64,000 bases of DNA, taken from contig NZ_SMKY01000001.1 of NCBI RefSeq assembly GCF_004349235.1, positions 55,265 through 119,264 of the forward strand, in the 5' to 3' direction. Source of the stretch: Actinomadura darangshiensis (GTDB lineage Bacteria; Actinomycetota; Actinomycetes; Streptosporangiales; Streptosporangiaceae). The notes below the pieces were generated by a model. The model had not been told where the DNA came from, did not search any database, and saw only the letters and a program-made list of their open reading frames with translations. The position numbers were made by a program, and so were the translations under genes. Positions 8,101 to 17,026 of the stretch are shown piece after piece. Numbering within the stretch: the first letter of the stretch is position 1; every line of letters begins with the position of its first letter.

Positions 8101-8629
8101 TGAAGATGAGGCTATGGAGGAGGGTAACCGGCGGGCATCAGTCGGCTGACCGGCAGGGTGACTGGCGTTCCAGGAGGCGGCGAGGGCGATGAACGGGAGC
8201 GCGACCAGGAGCCAATCGGTCGTCGACAGGCCCCATGAGTGGGTCGCGGGATCGACGCCCTCGGCCGCGGTTCCGGCCAGCAAGCCCATGCGGGACATGA
8301 GCAGGTACATCCCGAGCACGAGGCCGACGATCGGTGCGATCAGGGTGCTCCACACCCCGCCTGGCGCCGGTACTGCCCGTGTCGGGTTCCACCAGCACGA
8401 TCGCCAGTGCCGCCAGGGCGCTGAACCAGGAGAACATGTGCAGCACCGGGTCACGGTCGGTGATCCGGAACGTCAGGATGACGATCCGCGAGATCGCCGC
8501 GACGGCAGCGGTGCCGAAGAGGCTGGACAGGACGAGCCAGCTCATGACCGTCGCGAGCCAGTCGCCGACGTACTCGGTGGCGACGCCGAAGATGACCGCC
8601 GCGGGGTCGGCCAGCGGGGTCCCGTCCAC
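8098..8629 (-). pseudogene. APC-superfamily amino-acid permease fragment
   Basis: From 8629 the minus strand encodes FGVATEYVGDWLATVMSWLVL and further membrane helices (AAVAAISRIVIL, LHMFSWFSALAALAIVLVE). The frame then changes near 8365-8385, and the other frame continues WSTLIAPIVGLVLGMYLLMS and WGLSTTDWLLVALPFIALAAS to a stop at 8098. This is the C-terminal third of an APC-type transporter. At least seven N-terminal helices are missing, and the 5' edge abuts the P450 remnant. Truncation and frameshift make it non-functional. Confidence 0.65.
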
Positions 8630-8664
8630 GGCTGAGATGGCGGCGACGTGGTCGCGGACCGCGT

Positions 8665-9290
8665 CGCTGCCGAGGCCGGGCCCCCTGGCGGATGTTCGAC
8701 GTCCTGCGCCGCACCGAGCCCGTCCACTGGAACCCCGAGACCGACGGCCCCCGCCACATGGCGCTCCGCCGCATATTGCAGCGCGAGTTCGCGCCCCGCG
8801 CCGTCGCCGGCTACGCGACCTTCACCGCCCTCACCCTCGACCGGGCCCTCGCCAAGGGCACGTTCGACTTCGTGAAGGAGATCGCCGCCGACGTCCTGCT
8901 GCACAGCGGGGAGAGCGAGCGGTACCGCGACCTGGCATCCGCAGCCCCGCTTCGCTGGAGGTCTTCGAGTACGGCCGCGAACTCGCCGCCGGTCGACGCG
9001 GCGGCGAGGGCACCGACCTGCGTCAGCCGCCTCGTCAACCAGACCCCGATGGACGGCGACCTTCGACCAGGGCGACAAGGTCGTCCTCTGGTTCGCCTCC
9101 GGGAACCGCGACGAGGCCGTATTCACCGACCCCTACCGCTTCGACGTCACCCGCACCCCGAACGACCACATCTTCTTCGGCAAGGGCAGCCCCCATTTCC
9201 GCCTCGGCAACGCCCTGGCCCGCCTGGAGATGCGCATCATGTTCGAGGAACTCCTGCCCCGCCTCGCCGACGTGCGCGGGGCGGGCGGAG
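8665..9290 (+). pseudogene. Cytochrome P450 remnant with lost heme cysteine
   Basis: Pieces of a bacterial P450 appear in order across several frames. They are FDVLRRTEPVHWNPE and GPRHMALRRILQREFAPRAV (about 8692-8820), FDFVKEIAADV (to about 8890), FEYGRELAAGRRGGEGTDL (near 8960-9020), LVNQTPMDG (near 9030-9050), and the C-terminal GDKVVLWFASGNRDEAVFTD to HIFFGKGSPHFRLGNALARLE (to about 9270). The I-helix and ExxR regions are missing. In the heme-binding loop the cysteine of FGxGxHxCxG reads arginine (SPHFRLG). Deletions, frame changes and the missing thiolate ligand make this a clear pseudogene. Confidence 0.75.
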
Positions 9291-9332
9291 ATCACCCAGC
9301 CCAGCCACGCTTTACCGACGCGGTGCGGTGTG

Positions 9333-9698
9333 TCAGGTGCTGATGGTGGCAGCGGGGGCGACTTGGTAGTTGCGGGCATAGCCGTTCTCGGTACCGACGA
9401 GGATGTCGACGATCTCGAAGTAGCGGTCCCAGAACGGGGTTTCGCGCAGTGCGTCGATGAGGAGCTGGTAGGCGTGGTGATCGTCGGCTTCCCAGACCCA
9501 GACGTCGGTGACGCGTGCGGAGTAGAACTCGGTGTCGTAGAAGCGTGACCGGACGCCGGCGGTCCTGGCCTCGATCGTGGGGACGACCTGGGTGGTGAAG
9601 GCGTCGATCCGCTCTGGGACGGTCAGTGCGAGCCACTCGGGCGTGGTCTTGACGAGCATGAACGCGGTGACCGGCGGTTCGGTTTCCTCAACGGGCAT
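9333..9698 (-). CDS. Darcynin-family protein
   Basis: A 121-residue protein of the darcynin family: [40 protein letters not shown] and [17 protein letters not shown]. Members have a dimeric ferredoxin-like (ABM/YCII-like) look, and no reaction is established. The ATG at 9698 has a good GGGAGG ribosome site. It lies 36 bp downstream of an NmrA-type oxidoreductase on the same strand, so the two are probably co-transcribed. This operon is the first intact chromosomal unit after the decayed left region. Confidence 0.75.
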   Translation of the reverse strand: MPVEETEPPVTAFMLVKTTPEWLALTVPERIDAFTTQVVPTIEARTAGVRSRFYDTEFYSARVTDVWVWEADDHHAYQLLIDALRETPFWDRYFEIVDILVGTENGYARNYQVAPAATIST

Positions 9699-9734
9699 GA
9701 TGGGTGCCTCCCAAGTGGTGGGTGATCTGTTGCT

Positions 9735-10628
9735 TCAGGACAGGACGGCGGGCTTGAGGGTCTGGGCGCACCAGTGCTCGAAGGTGGTGGGGCCGGTGGT
9801 GTCCGGGGTGCGGACGACGCCGGCATCGAGGCCCTCGTCCTTGGCCCGCTTCATGTCGACGATGCCCTGGACGAACGCCTCGTCGAGGCCGTAGCCGAGT
9901 AGGTCGGCGCGCAGTTCGTCGAGCGACTGGCGTTCATAGCGGACGGGGCGGCCGAGCTGCTCGGTCATGATGCGGGCGAGGTCGTTGGGGGACAGGTCCC
10001 GCGGTCCCAGGACCGGAACGCTGCCGGTACCCGTCCACGAGCGGTCCAGCAACAAGCCGGCGGCGGCGGCCGCGATGTCGGCGACGGCGACCAGGGGCGC
10101 CTCGCGGTCGGCGTCGACGGCGTCGGCGAATACGCCCTTGTCGCGGATCGAGGCGGCCTCCTCCAGGATGTTCTCGAAGAAGGACGGGCAGGCCAGGGCC
10201 CGGTAGGCGACGCCGGTGCCGGCCAGAAGGTCGTCCATGGCCAGGGAGGCGGTGACCAGGCCGGCGCGGCCGGCCGGCGGGGTGCCGCGGCCGAGGGCGG
10301 AAACGCCGACGACGTGGCCGACCTTGTGGGCGGCGAGCGCCCTGGCGGCGGGGCGTGTGAAGCCGGTCCAGGCGTCCTGCGGGGTCAGGGAGGCGTCCGG
10401 GGGGACGAGCCAGAAGACGGCGTCCGCGCCCTCGAAGGCCCTGTCGACCACCTCGGCGTCACCGTGCGAGCCGGTGACCACTTCGATGTGTCCGCGTGCC
10501 GCCTCCGGCAGTCGTGCGGGGTCACGCACGATCACCCGCAGCCCCTCACCGGCGGCGGGGGCGGACTCCAGGAGCCGGGTGAGCAGGTGGCGGCCGATGT
10601 TCCCGGTGGGAGCAGTGATGACGATCAT
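9735..10628 (-). CDS. NmrA-family NAD(P)-binding oxidoreductase
   Basis: A 297-residue atypical short-chain dehydrogenase of the NmrA/YtfG type. It opens with the nucleotide-binding loop TAPTGNIGRHLLTRLL and continues with an NmrA-like ADAVFWLVPPDASLTP and a C-terminal helical cap (ARIMTEQLGRPVRYERQSLDE). Such proteins bind NAD(P) and either reduce quinones/small carbonyls or act as redox sensors; the substrate is unknown. The ATG at 10628 has GAGG upstream. The 200-bp leader contains CACAAT and ATTGTG arms (about 10692 and 10735) that could be a regulator site. It forms an operon with the darcynin gene. Confidence 0.8.
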   Translation of the reverse strand: MIVITAPTGNIGRHLLTRLLESAPAAGEGLRVIVRDPARLPEAARGHIEVVTGSHGDAEVVDRAFEGADAVFWLVPPDASLTPQDAWTGFTRPAARALAAHKVGHVVGVSALGRGTPPAGRAGLVTASLAMDDLLAGTGVAYRALACPSFFENILEEAASIRDKGVFADAVDADREAPLVAVADIAAAAAGLLLDRSWTGTGSVPVLGPRDLSPNDLARIMTEQLGRPVRYERQSLDELRADLLGYGLDEAFVQGIVDMKRAKDEGLDAGVVRTPDTTGPTTFEHWCAQTLKPAVLS

Positions 10629-10828
10629 GAAACCTCAAAGGGTTCGGGTCGGGTGGGTACGTCTCCATCCTGCGGAGGGTCGCGGTGATGCCACAATGGG
10701 AACTTCAGCAAGGAGATATTGCCCGAAATGGAATTGTGCTGGTGAGCAGCCCGCATTCGGCCCTTGACGCCACGGCCTGACGGGCAGCGGGGTCGCCGCT
10801 CAGTTGGCGGTCGTCGGCGCCGCTGGTG

Positions 10829-11737
10829 TCAGAGGTCCACGACGAGCTGGGACGTCAGGGCACGGGAGACGCAGGGGTACATTCGGCCCTCCGCGGCGCC
10901 GATGTCGTCGCGGTGCTCGGGCTCGCCGTCGAGGACGACGAGTTCGCAGCTGCCGCAGACGCCTTCGCGGCAGGCCGATGCCAGGGGTTGCCCGGCGTAG
11001 GAGAGGGCGTCCAGCAACGACTGCTCCGGAGGGACCTCGACCGTCCGACCCGATCGGGCGCAGACGACCTCGAAGGCCGTGTCGGGGGCGAACGTCCTGG
11101 CCGTCGGCTGGAAGCGCTCGGTGCGCAGCCGGTCGGAGGGGAACACCGCCTCGGCCGTCTCGACCATGGACGCGGGACCGCAGCAGTAGACCAGCGCGCG
11201 GGACGACGACTGCGCCGCCAGTGCGGCGAGGTCGGGCCTGCCCCGGTCCCCTGTGGCCATGAAGCGCGCCCGGTCCCCGTAGGCGGAGTGCAGCTCCGCG
11301 ACGAACGGCATGGTCTCGGTTGACCTGCCGGCGTACATCAGCGTCACCTTGGCTTTCGCCGCGATTGCGGCCCGGAGCATCGGGAGGATGGGAGTGATGC
11401 CGATCCCGCCGGCGAGGAACAGGTACTCCGGCGCGGGTTCGAGCGGGAAGTGGTTGCGGGGGGACGAGACCCCGAGCCGCCGTCCCGGCCGCAAGAAGCG
11501 GTGGACGTACTCCGAACCGCCCCGGCTGAGCGGCTCGTCGCGGACCGCGATCCGGTAGCGCTCCCGGTCGGCGGGGTCCCCGCACAGCGAGTACTGCCGG
11601 ACCAGCCAGTTCGGCAGGTGGAGGTCGATGTGCGCGCCGGGTTCCCATGGCGCGAGCGGGCCGTCCGCGCCCCTCAGGACCAGGGAGAAGACGCCCTGGG
11701 CGACACGGTCGATGCGTTCGAGGATCGTCTGCTGCAT
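10829..11737 (-). CDS. PDR/VanB-family oxidoreductase (FMN reductase plus 2Fe-2S ferredoxin)
   Basis: A 302-residue single-chain electron-transfer protein. The N-terminal half is a ferredoxin-reductase-type FMN/NADH module (RQYSLCGDP, GGIGITPILPMLRAA, YCCGPASM). The last 85 residues are a plant-type 2Fe-2S domain with the CREGVCGSCELVVLDG cluster and a fourth cysteine in MYPCVSRA. Proteins of this design pass electrons from NADH to Rieske oxygenases or P450s, as in vanillate demethylase. No partner oxygenase lies nearby. It is followed upstream, 12 bp away, by a PPOX flavoprotein in the same operon, and a TetR gene is divergent. Cytoplasmic; the acceptor is unknown. Confidence 0.9.
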   Translation of the reverse strand: MQQTILERIDRVAQGVFSLVLRGADGPLAPWEPGAHIDLHLPNWLVRQYSLCGDPADRERYRIAVRDEPLSRGGSEYVHRFLRPGRRLGVSSPRNHFPLEPAPEYLFLAGGIGITPILPMLRAAIAAKAKVTLMYAGRSTETMPFVAELHSAYGDRARFMATGDRGRPDLAALAAQSSSRALVYCCGPASMVETAEAVFPSDRLRTERFQPTARTFAPDTAFEVVCARSGRTVEVPPEQSLLDALSYAGQPLASACREGVCGSCELVVLDGEPEHRDDIGAAEGRMYPCVSRALTSQLVVDL

Positions 11738-11749
11738 GGGCGGGTCCCT

Positions 11750-12379
11750 CTAGTAAAGGTTCCGGTAGCCGACCTCGAGGCCACGGTCGATCGTTGCCGG
11801 ATCGACGTCGAGCCCGAGCTGGCTGGTGACGATCTCGCCGGCCGACGGGAGCTCGTCGGCGAGGAGCCGGCTTGCGGGATCCCACAGCCGGGAACGAATG
11901 AGCGCGCGGCCGCAGTGGAAATACGCCTCCTCCACCTCGACGATCAGTGCGAGGACCGGTTCCCTGGCCTCGGTCCGCATCCGTACGAGCACGTCGGGCT
12001 CGTCGGTGGCGTAGGCCCGCCCGTTGACGCGCAGCGTCTCCCGCAGGCCGGGAATGAGGAAGAGCAGTCCGATTCCGTCGTTCTCCGCGAGGTTGCGGAA
12101 GGAGTCGGCGATCCTGTTGCCCGGCCGGTCGGGAATCGCCAGGGTGTGCTCGTCGATGACCTTCACGAATCCCGGGTAGTCGCCGCGCGGCGAGCTGTCG
12201 GCGCGCCCCGCGGCGTCCGCGGTGGCCATCGCGAGGAACGGTGAATGGGCGATGAAGCGACGGAAATGGTCGTCGATGCGATCGAGAATCTTCGCCTTGG
12301 TCATGGGTTCAGGTTCACCCAGCCGGGCGCGGACCTCGTCCAGCGGTACACGCCGGTAACCCGTGCGGACATTGGTCAC
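11750..12379 (-). CDS. PPOX-type FMN flavoprotein (MSMEG_1061-like)
   Basis: A pyridoxamine-5'-phosphate-oxidase-fold protein of about 209 residues. Typical signs are FLAMATADAAGRADSSPRGD, YPGFVKVIDEHTLAIPDRPG, NRIADSFRNLAENDGIGLLF and a late IVEVEEAYFHCGRALIRSRLW. These pyridoxamine-oxidase-like enzymes bind FMN or F420 and act on diverse small molecules rather than on PLP. I set the start at GTG 12379 because AAAGGA precedes it; a longer frame to 12457 would run into the TetR promoter. It leads the operon with the PDR oxidoreductase and is probably repressed by the divergent TetR protein. Confidence 0.8.
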   Translation of the reverse strand: MTNVRTGYRRVPLDEVRARLGEPEPMTKAKILDRIDDHFRRFIAHSPFLAMATADAAGRADSSPRGDYPGFVKVIDEHTLAIPDRPGNRIADSFRNLAENDGIGLLFLIPGLRETLRVNGRAYATDEPDVLVRMRTEAREPVLALIVEVEEAYFHCGRALIRSRLWDPASRLLADELPSAGEIVTSQLGLDVDPATIDRGLEVGYRNLY

Positions 12380-12483
12380 GAAAGTGATCCTTTCGATCTC
12401 GGGGCGGCGGCGAGCCAGGCGACACGACACGGCCCCCCTGCGCCGGACGCTCGCCATATCGTCGCAGGTGACAGTGCTATTAT

Positions 12484-12495
12484 GAGCAATTACTC
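12484..12495. promoter_or_regulatory. Candidate TetR operator overlapping promoter
   Basis: GAGCAATTACTC is a near-perfect palindrome (10 of 12) lying directly after TATTAT (12478-12483), which could be the -10 box of the TetR gene. Its place between the divergent genes fits autoregulation and repression of the flavoprotein operon. Inferred. Confidence 0.4.
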
Positions 12496-12539
12496 GCTTG
12501 TCGCGCTACTCGTTTCCCGGTCGGCTGCCAGGAGGTTTC

Positions 12540-13178
12540 ATGACATCGGACGAGCGGCGGCTCAAGCCGCGCAAACGGCCGCGCCAGGTCCGCGCCGAGC
12601 TGACCCGGGAGCGCATCCTCACGGCGGCTGCTCACATTTTCGCCGAGCACGGCTACGCCGCCGGGACGACGAACCGGATCGCCGCGCGGGCATGCGTCTC
12701 GATCGGCTCGCTGTATCAGTACTATCCGAACAAGGACGCGATCCTCGTCGAGCTGCTCACCCGCCACCTCGACGCCGGCGTGGCCGCGGTCGGGCGCCGG
12801 CAGGACGAAGGGCTGCCCGACTCCATCGAGGAGATCATCCGCGTCTTCGTCCGTGCCGCGATCGACAACCATCGCGACGATCCGCAGCTGCTGCGCGTCA
12901 TGCTCGAGCAGGCGCCGCGCTCACGCGAGCTGCAGGAGCGGATCTCCCAGCGCGAGCAGGCGCGCGTCGACTACGCCCTGGCCCTGTTCGACCGTCATCC
13001 CGAGGTGCGGGTCGAGGACACGCGCACCGCGGCGCGGCTCGTGGTCGCCACGATCGAGCTCGTCGTCCATCGGCTCGCCGCCGCCCCCGACCCCGTCGAC
13101 ACCCGCCGGTTCGAGGACGAGCTCGTCGCCATGCTCACCCGCTACCTCACGGCCGCGCCGACCGGTTCCACCGACTGA
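12540..13178 (+). CDS. TetR-family transcriptional regulator
   Basis: A 212-residue repressor with a clear N-terminal TetR helix-turn-helix: TRERILTAAAHIFAEHGYAA, TTNRIAARACVSIGSLYQYY, PNKDAILVELL. The rest is the helical ligand-binding/dimer domain ending in a TetR C-terminal segment. The ATG at 12540 follows AGGAGG with ideal spacing; an upstream frame to 12498 is not needed. It is divergent from the PPOX/PDR operon, which is the obvious target. The ligand is unknown. Confidence 0.9.
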   Translation: MTSDERRLKPRKRPRQVRAELTRERILTAAAHIFAEHGYAAGTTNRIAARACVSIGSLYQYYPNKDAILVELLTRHLDAGVAAVGRRQDEGLPDSIEEIIRVFVRAAIDNHRDDPQLLRVMLEQAPRSRELQERISQREQARVDYALALFDRHPEVRVEDTRTAARLVVATIELVVHRLAAAPDPVDTRRFEDELVAMLTRYLTAAPTGSTD

Positions 13179-13228
13179 CGCAGCGGTTCCGGGATTACGC
13201 ATTCCGATATGGGTATATGATGGCGGTC

Positions 13229-13579
13229 ATGGCACGAGCAGCGACGACGTCGGACGTCTTCAACGCCATCGCCGAGCCGCAGCGCCGCGAGATCCTGGCA
13301 CTGCTGCGGGCGGGTGAGCGGCCGGTGACCGAGTTGGCCCGGGAGCTGGGGATGACCCAGCCGGGGGCGTCCAAGCATCTGCGGGTGCTCCGGGAGGTCG
13401 GGCTGGTGTCCGACCGCAAAGCGGGCAAGCAGCGCCTGTACGGCCTCGACGCCCGCGGGCTGCGACCGGTCCACGAGTGGACCGGCGGGTTCGAGCGGTT
13501 CTGGAACGAGAGCTTCGACCGGCTGGACGCGTACGTGCAGGACCTCAGCAGGCAAAGCAGGAAGAGGAGTAGCCGATGA
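13229..13579 (+). CDS. ArsR-family regulator
   Basis: A 116-residue winged-helix protein: DVFNAIAEPQRREILALLRA, PVTELARELGMTQPGASKHL, RVLREVGLVSDRKAGKQRLY. It has no metal-binding CxC in helix 3, so it is probably not a metal sensor. It belongs to the ArsR subgroup that sits next to SRPBCC/AHSA1 proteins. Alternative ATGs occur at 13217 and 13220; none has a good ribosome site, so a leaderless transcript is possible. It overlaps the next gene by ATGA. ArsR, SRPBCC and a RibD-like reductase form one operon, a common actinomycete arrangement of unknown physiological role. Confidence 0.85.
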   Translation: MARAATTSDVFNAIAEPQRREILALLRAGERPVTELARELGMTQPGASKHLRVLREVGLVSDRKAGKQRLYGLDARGLRPVHEWTGGFERFWNESFDRLDAYVQDLSRQSRKRSSR

Positions 13580-14082
13580 GCACGACGGGACGAGGAGCGC
13601 CGGCGCGATCCGCGACGGCCGACCGCGAGATCGTCATCTCCCGGGTCATCAATGCCTCGCGGGAGCTGGTGTTCGAGGCGTTCACCGAGGTACGGCACCT
13701 GTCGCAGTGGTGGGGACCGGAGGGGTTCACCACCACGACGCGGGCGTTCGAGTTCCGCGTCGGCGGGGAGTGGGACTTCATGATGCACGGACCGGACGGG
13801 ACGGACTACCCCGAGTGGATCACCTGGACCGAGATCGCCCCGCCGGAGCGGATCGCACTGCTGCACGGTGAGTCCCGCGGCGACCCGAACGCCTTCGAGT
13901 CGGTCCTGACGTTCGCGCCCGACGGCGCCGCGACCCGGATCGAGATGCGCACGCTGTTCCCCACCAAGGAACTGCGCGACGAGGCGGTCGAGAAGTACCA
14001 CGCGATCGAGGGCGGCCGGCAGACCCTGAGCAACCTGGCCGCCTACGTCACCGAGACCGTTCGGAAGGGAGCGGAGGGCTGA
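13576..14082 (+). CDS. SRPBCC/AHSA1-domain protein
   Basis: A 168-residue START-like fold protein: ISRVINASRELVFEAFTEV, HLSQWWGPEGFTTTTRAFEF, GGEWDFMMHGPDG and TLFPTKELRDEAVEKY. The domain makes a deep hydrophobic pocket for lipophilic ligands. Many members are partners of the ArsR proteins encoded beside them, but no biochemical role is assured. The start overlaps the ArsR stop as ATGA, and its own stop shares a base with the next ATG, so all three genes are translationally coupled. Confidence 0.85.
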   Translation: MSTTGRGAPARSATADREIVISRVINASRELVFEAFTEVRHLSQWWGPEGFTTTTRAFEFRVGGEWDFMMHGPDGTDYPEWITWTEIAPPERIALLHGESRGDPNAFESVLTFAPDGAATRIEMRTLFPTKELRDEAVEKYHAIEGGRQTLSNLAAYVTETVRKGAEG

Positions 14083-14702
14083 TGGCCGGCAAGGTGTTCT
14101 TCAGCGTGTCGATGTCGCTGGACGGGTTCATCGCGCCCGAGTCCCTCGGGGACTTGATGGGGCGGCAGTGGATGGAACTGCAGGCGTGGATCTTCCCGCA
14201 GCGGTTCTTCCGGGAGAACCTGAAGCTCGGCGGAGGCGGCGAGGAGGGGCGCGACAACGACATCGCGCGGGAGACGTTCGAGCGCACCGGCGCGAGCGTG
14301 ATGGGCAAGCGCATGTTCGACGCCGGCGAGCAGGCATGGCCGGACGATGCTCCGTTCCACACGCCGGTCTTCGTCGTGACGCACGAGAAGCGCGACCCCT
14401 GGGAGCGTCCGGGCGGAACCACCTTCCACTTCGTCAACGACGGCATCGGGTCCGCGCTCGACCAGGCCCGCGAGGCCGCCGGCGACCGCGACGTCCGCAT
14501 CGCGGGCGGCGGCGCCACGATCCTGGAGTACGTGAACGCCGGCCTGGTCGACGAGTTCTCGATCGCGCTGTCGCCCGTGCTGTTCGGCTCCGGAATCCGC
14601 CTGTTCGAGGGTGTGGACGCGGGCCGCGTGGCCCTGGAGCCGGTCCGCGCGGAGCCCTCCCCGAGGGTGACGCACCTGACCTACACCGTCCGGGAGCGGT
14701 AG
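14082..14702 (+). CDS. RibD C-terminal/dihydrofolate-reductase-fold protein
   Basis: A 206-residue protein of the RibD_C group: VFFSVSMSLDGFIAPES at the start, GASVMGKRMFDAGEQAW, VFVVTHEKRDPW, VRIAGGGATILEYVNAGLVD and ALSPVLFGSGIRLFEG. The fold binds NADPH and reduces unknown substrates. Despite the common database name it is not the folate-pathway DHFR. It is the third gene of the ArsR operon and the last before a convergent kinase pair. Confidence 0.85.
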   Translation: MAGKVFFSVSMSLDGFIAPESLGDLMGRQWMELQAWIFPQRFFRENLKLGGGGEEGRDNDIARETFERTGASVMGKRMFDAGEQAWPDDAPFHTPVFVVTHEKRDPWERPGGTTFHFVNDGIGSALDQAREAAGDRDVRIAGGGATILEYVNAGLVDEFSIALSPVLFGSGIRLFEGVDAGRVALEPVRAEPSPRVTHLTYTVRER

Positions 14703-14746
14703 GCGCACGACGAACGCCCTATCTGCGACAAGGGGACGCGAGGGGC

Positions 14747-14765
14747 GGCGCGGGTGAACCGCGCC
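14747..14765. terminator. Short hairpin between convergent genes
   Basis: GGCGCGG (14747-14753) and CCGCGCC (14759-14765) pair around a 5-nt loop in the gap between the RibD-like gene and the kinase. It may terminate transcription from either side, but the stem is short. Confidence 0.35.
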
Positions 14766-14791
14766 TCGGGGAGGCGGTGCACCGCGCCGGC

Positions 14792-16996
14792 TCAGGGGGT
14801 CGGCGGGTCCAGGGCGCAGGCGCGGTCGGGCTTGGTGCGGTCGGCGTCACCGCCGGCGAAGTAGAGGCGGTCGCCCACCGCGGACAGGCGGGCCGTCTTG
14901 AGCCCTTCGGTCCGGCTGAGGATCTTCCCGGACTTCGGCTCCACGGACAGGACGCCGTCCTTGGTGGCCAGGTGCACACCGCCTTTGGCGATCACCGGTA
15001 GCTCGTCCTGGAAGGCGGCGGCCCGGTGCTCCCACAGGCGGCGGCCGCCGGCGAGGTCGACGCCCGACAGGCGGTCCTGTCCGTTGAAGACGCACGCGAC
15101 GCCGTCGTGGACCACCGGCGAGAGTAGATGCTGCTTGGTCGGGCCGAGTTCGACTTCGCCGCCGGTGGAGAACGTCCAGCGCGCCGTGGCCTGCTGCGCT
15201 GAAGTGTCGACGTCGATGGCGTTGAGGCCGCCGCCGGTCGACGGAATGAACACGAACCGGTCGGTGACGGTCGGAATCCAGCCGTAGCTGACGCCCTTGG
15301 AAGCGGTGTTGGGGAACGCCCAGCGCAGCTTTCCGTCGGCGGTGTTCAGGGCGTTGAGCGCGGCCTCGCTGGAGACGTACACCGTGTTCCCGGCCACGAC
15401 GGGGGTGCCGATGAGCTTGGTCTTGCCGGGACTGGTCCAGCGGGGCTTTCCAGTGGCGACGTCGATGGCGATGAGGGTGCGGTCGGCGGCGAAGTAGAGG
15501 ACGCCGTTCGCGTACGCGGGCGGGGGGAACACCGAGGTCCCGGCGGGCACGTGCCAGCGCACGTCCCGGGTGGCGAGGGAGATCGCGGCGATCCCGGGGT
15601 CTCCCGTCTCGGGGTCGCCGCGCCGCATGAAGATCAGGCCGCTGCCGGTGACGACGCCCCGTCCGGCCTCCGTGATGGGCAGCCGCCAGGTCTCCTTCCC
15701 GTCGGCCGCGTTGAGGGCGATGAGCCGGCGCACGCCGCCGTAGAGGAAGATCGCGCCGTCCTGGGCGCCGGCGACACCGAGGACGGGGCCGTCGATCTCG
15801 CTCTTCCACCGCTCCTCGCCCGTGTCGGTGTCGAGCCCGTAGACGGTGTGCTTGCGGTCCCACACCTGGTCGATCACCGCCACGCCGCCCGTGACCACCG
15901 GGCTGTCGACGATGTCCCCCCACTCGGTCTCCCACGTCCACCGGTACTTGTCGCGGTTCAGAAACCACCAGCCGCCGCCCGCGGCCGCCAGCCCGGCCGC
16001 TCCGGACAGCGCCAGCCCGATGGCCAGGGCCCTGCGGCGTCCGACGGGTGGAGCCTGGAGCGCGGGCGAACCCGGCGGGACGGTGGCCGCCAGCCGGACC
16101 GGCCCCTGGGGGACCTGCTGCGTGCGCGAGGCGATCTCCGCCGAGACGGTGGCGGGCAGCCATCCGGTGCTCTGCGGCGAGGTGTCCTCGGGGACGATCC
16201 GGGAGAGCCAGTGCACGAGGGTGGGCAGCGTGGGACGCCCCGCCTGGTCCCGGTTCAGGCAGGCGCCGATGACCGCGCGCAGCCGCGGCTCGGCCACCCG
16301 CCCGAGATCGGGGTTCTCGTGCAGGACGCGGTAGACCATCGCGTGCATCGGGCCCTCGCCGAACGGCCCGGATCCCGTTGCGGCGAACGTCAGCACCGCG
16401 CCCAGCGAGTACACGTCCCCGGGCGGCCCCGACTCGTGCCTGCCCGCCTGTTCGGGCGGCATGAACCCGGGAGAGCCCACGACCATCCCCGACTGCGTGA
16501 TGGCGCTGCCGTCGGCGGCGCGCGCGATGCCGAAGTCGATGAGGCGCGGGCCGTCCGGTGTGATCAGGACGTTCGAGGGCTTGAGGTCGCGGTGCACGAC
16601 CCCGGCGCGGTGCACGGCCGCGAGCCCGTCGGCCAGCGAGACGCCGAGCGCGGCGACGGAGTCCGGCGGGAACGGCCCGTGCCGTTCCACCGCGTCCTGC
16701 AGGGACAGGCCCGGCAGGAACGCCGTGACCAGCCAGGGGCTCGGCGCGTCCGGGTCGGCGTCGACGACCGGTGCGGTGAAGGCGCCGCTGACGGCGCTCG
16801 CCGCCGTGACCTCGCGGCGGAACCGCGCGCGGAAGTCCGGCTCGTTCGCCAGCTCGGCGTGCACAACCTTGACGGCCACCGTCCGGCCGCTGGGGGAACG
16901 GCCCAGGTAGACGCGGCCCATGCCGCCGGAGCCCAGGCGGGCCAGCAACTGGTACGGGCCGAAGCCCGCCGGGTCGTCGGCGTGCAGGGGTTCCAT
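14792..16996 (-). CDS. Transmembrane Ser/Thr protein kinase with PQQ-like beta-propeller
   Basis: A 734-residue membrane sensor kinase. Residues about 12-265 are a Hanks-type kinase with the glycine loop GSGGMGRVYLG, lysine 43 (VAVKVVH), HRDLKP at 135-140 and DFG at 154-156. A Pro-rich juxtamembrane linker leads to one helix at about 323-346. The outer roughly 390 residues are tryptophan-containing PQQ-type propeller blades (VYGLDTDTGEERWKSEIDG, LIAIDVATGKPRWTSPG, LNALNTADGKLRWAFPN). Propellers of this sort sense extracellular ligands or cell-wall fragments rather than binding PQQ. All catalytic residues are present. It lies 30 bp downstream of a paralogous kinase on the same strand, so the two probably form an operon. 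Substrates are unknown. Confidence 0.92.
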   Translation of the reverse strand: MEPLHADDPAGFGPYQLLARLGSGGMGRVYLGRSPSGRTVAVKVVHAELANEPDFRARFRREVTAASAVSGAFTAPVVDADPDAPSPWLVTAFLPGLSLQDAVERHGPFPPDSVAALGVSLADGLAAVHRAGVVHRDLKPSNVLITPDGPRLIDFGIARAADGSAITQSGMVVGSPGFMPPEQAGRHESGPPGDVYSLGAVLTFAATGSGPFGEGPMHAMVYRVLHENPDLGRVAEPRLRAVIGACLNRDQAGRPTLPTLVHWLSRIVPEDTSPQSTGWLPATVSAEIASRTQQVPQGPVRLAATVPPGSPALQAPPVGRRRALAIGLALSGAAGLAAAGGGWWFLNRDKYRWTWETEWGDIVDSPVVTGGVAVIDQVWDRKHTVYGLDTDTGEERWKSEIDGPVLGVAGAQDGAIFLYGGVRRLIALNAADGKETWRLPITEAGRGVVTGSGLIFMRRGDPETGDPGIAAISLATRDVRWHVPAGTSVFPPPAYANGVLYFAADRTLIAIDVATGKPRWTSPGKTKLIGTPVVAGNTVYVSSEAALNALNTADGKLRWAFPNTASKGVSYGWIPTVTDRFVFIPSTGGGLNAIDVDTSAQQATARWTFSTGGEVELGPTKQHLLSPVVHDGVACVFNGQDRLSGVDLAGGRRLWEHRAAAFQDELPVIAKGGVHLATKDGVLSVEPKSGKILSRTEGLKTARLSAVGDRLYFAGGDADRTKPDRACALDPPTP

Positions 16997-17026
16997 CCGG
17001 TCTCCAGTCGGTCGGGGAACAGGCGG

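Noticed and set aside
14082..14702. Folate-pathway dihydrofolate reductase
   Set aside because: The sequence follows the RibD C-terminal group; folate-specific residues and gene neighbours are missing.
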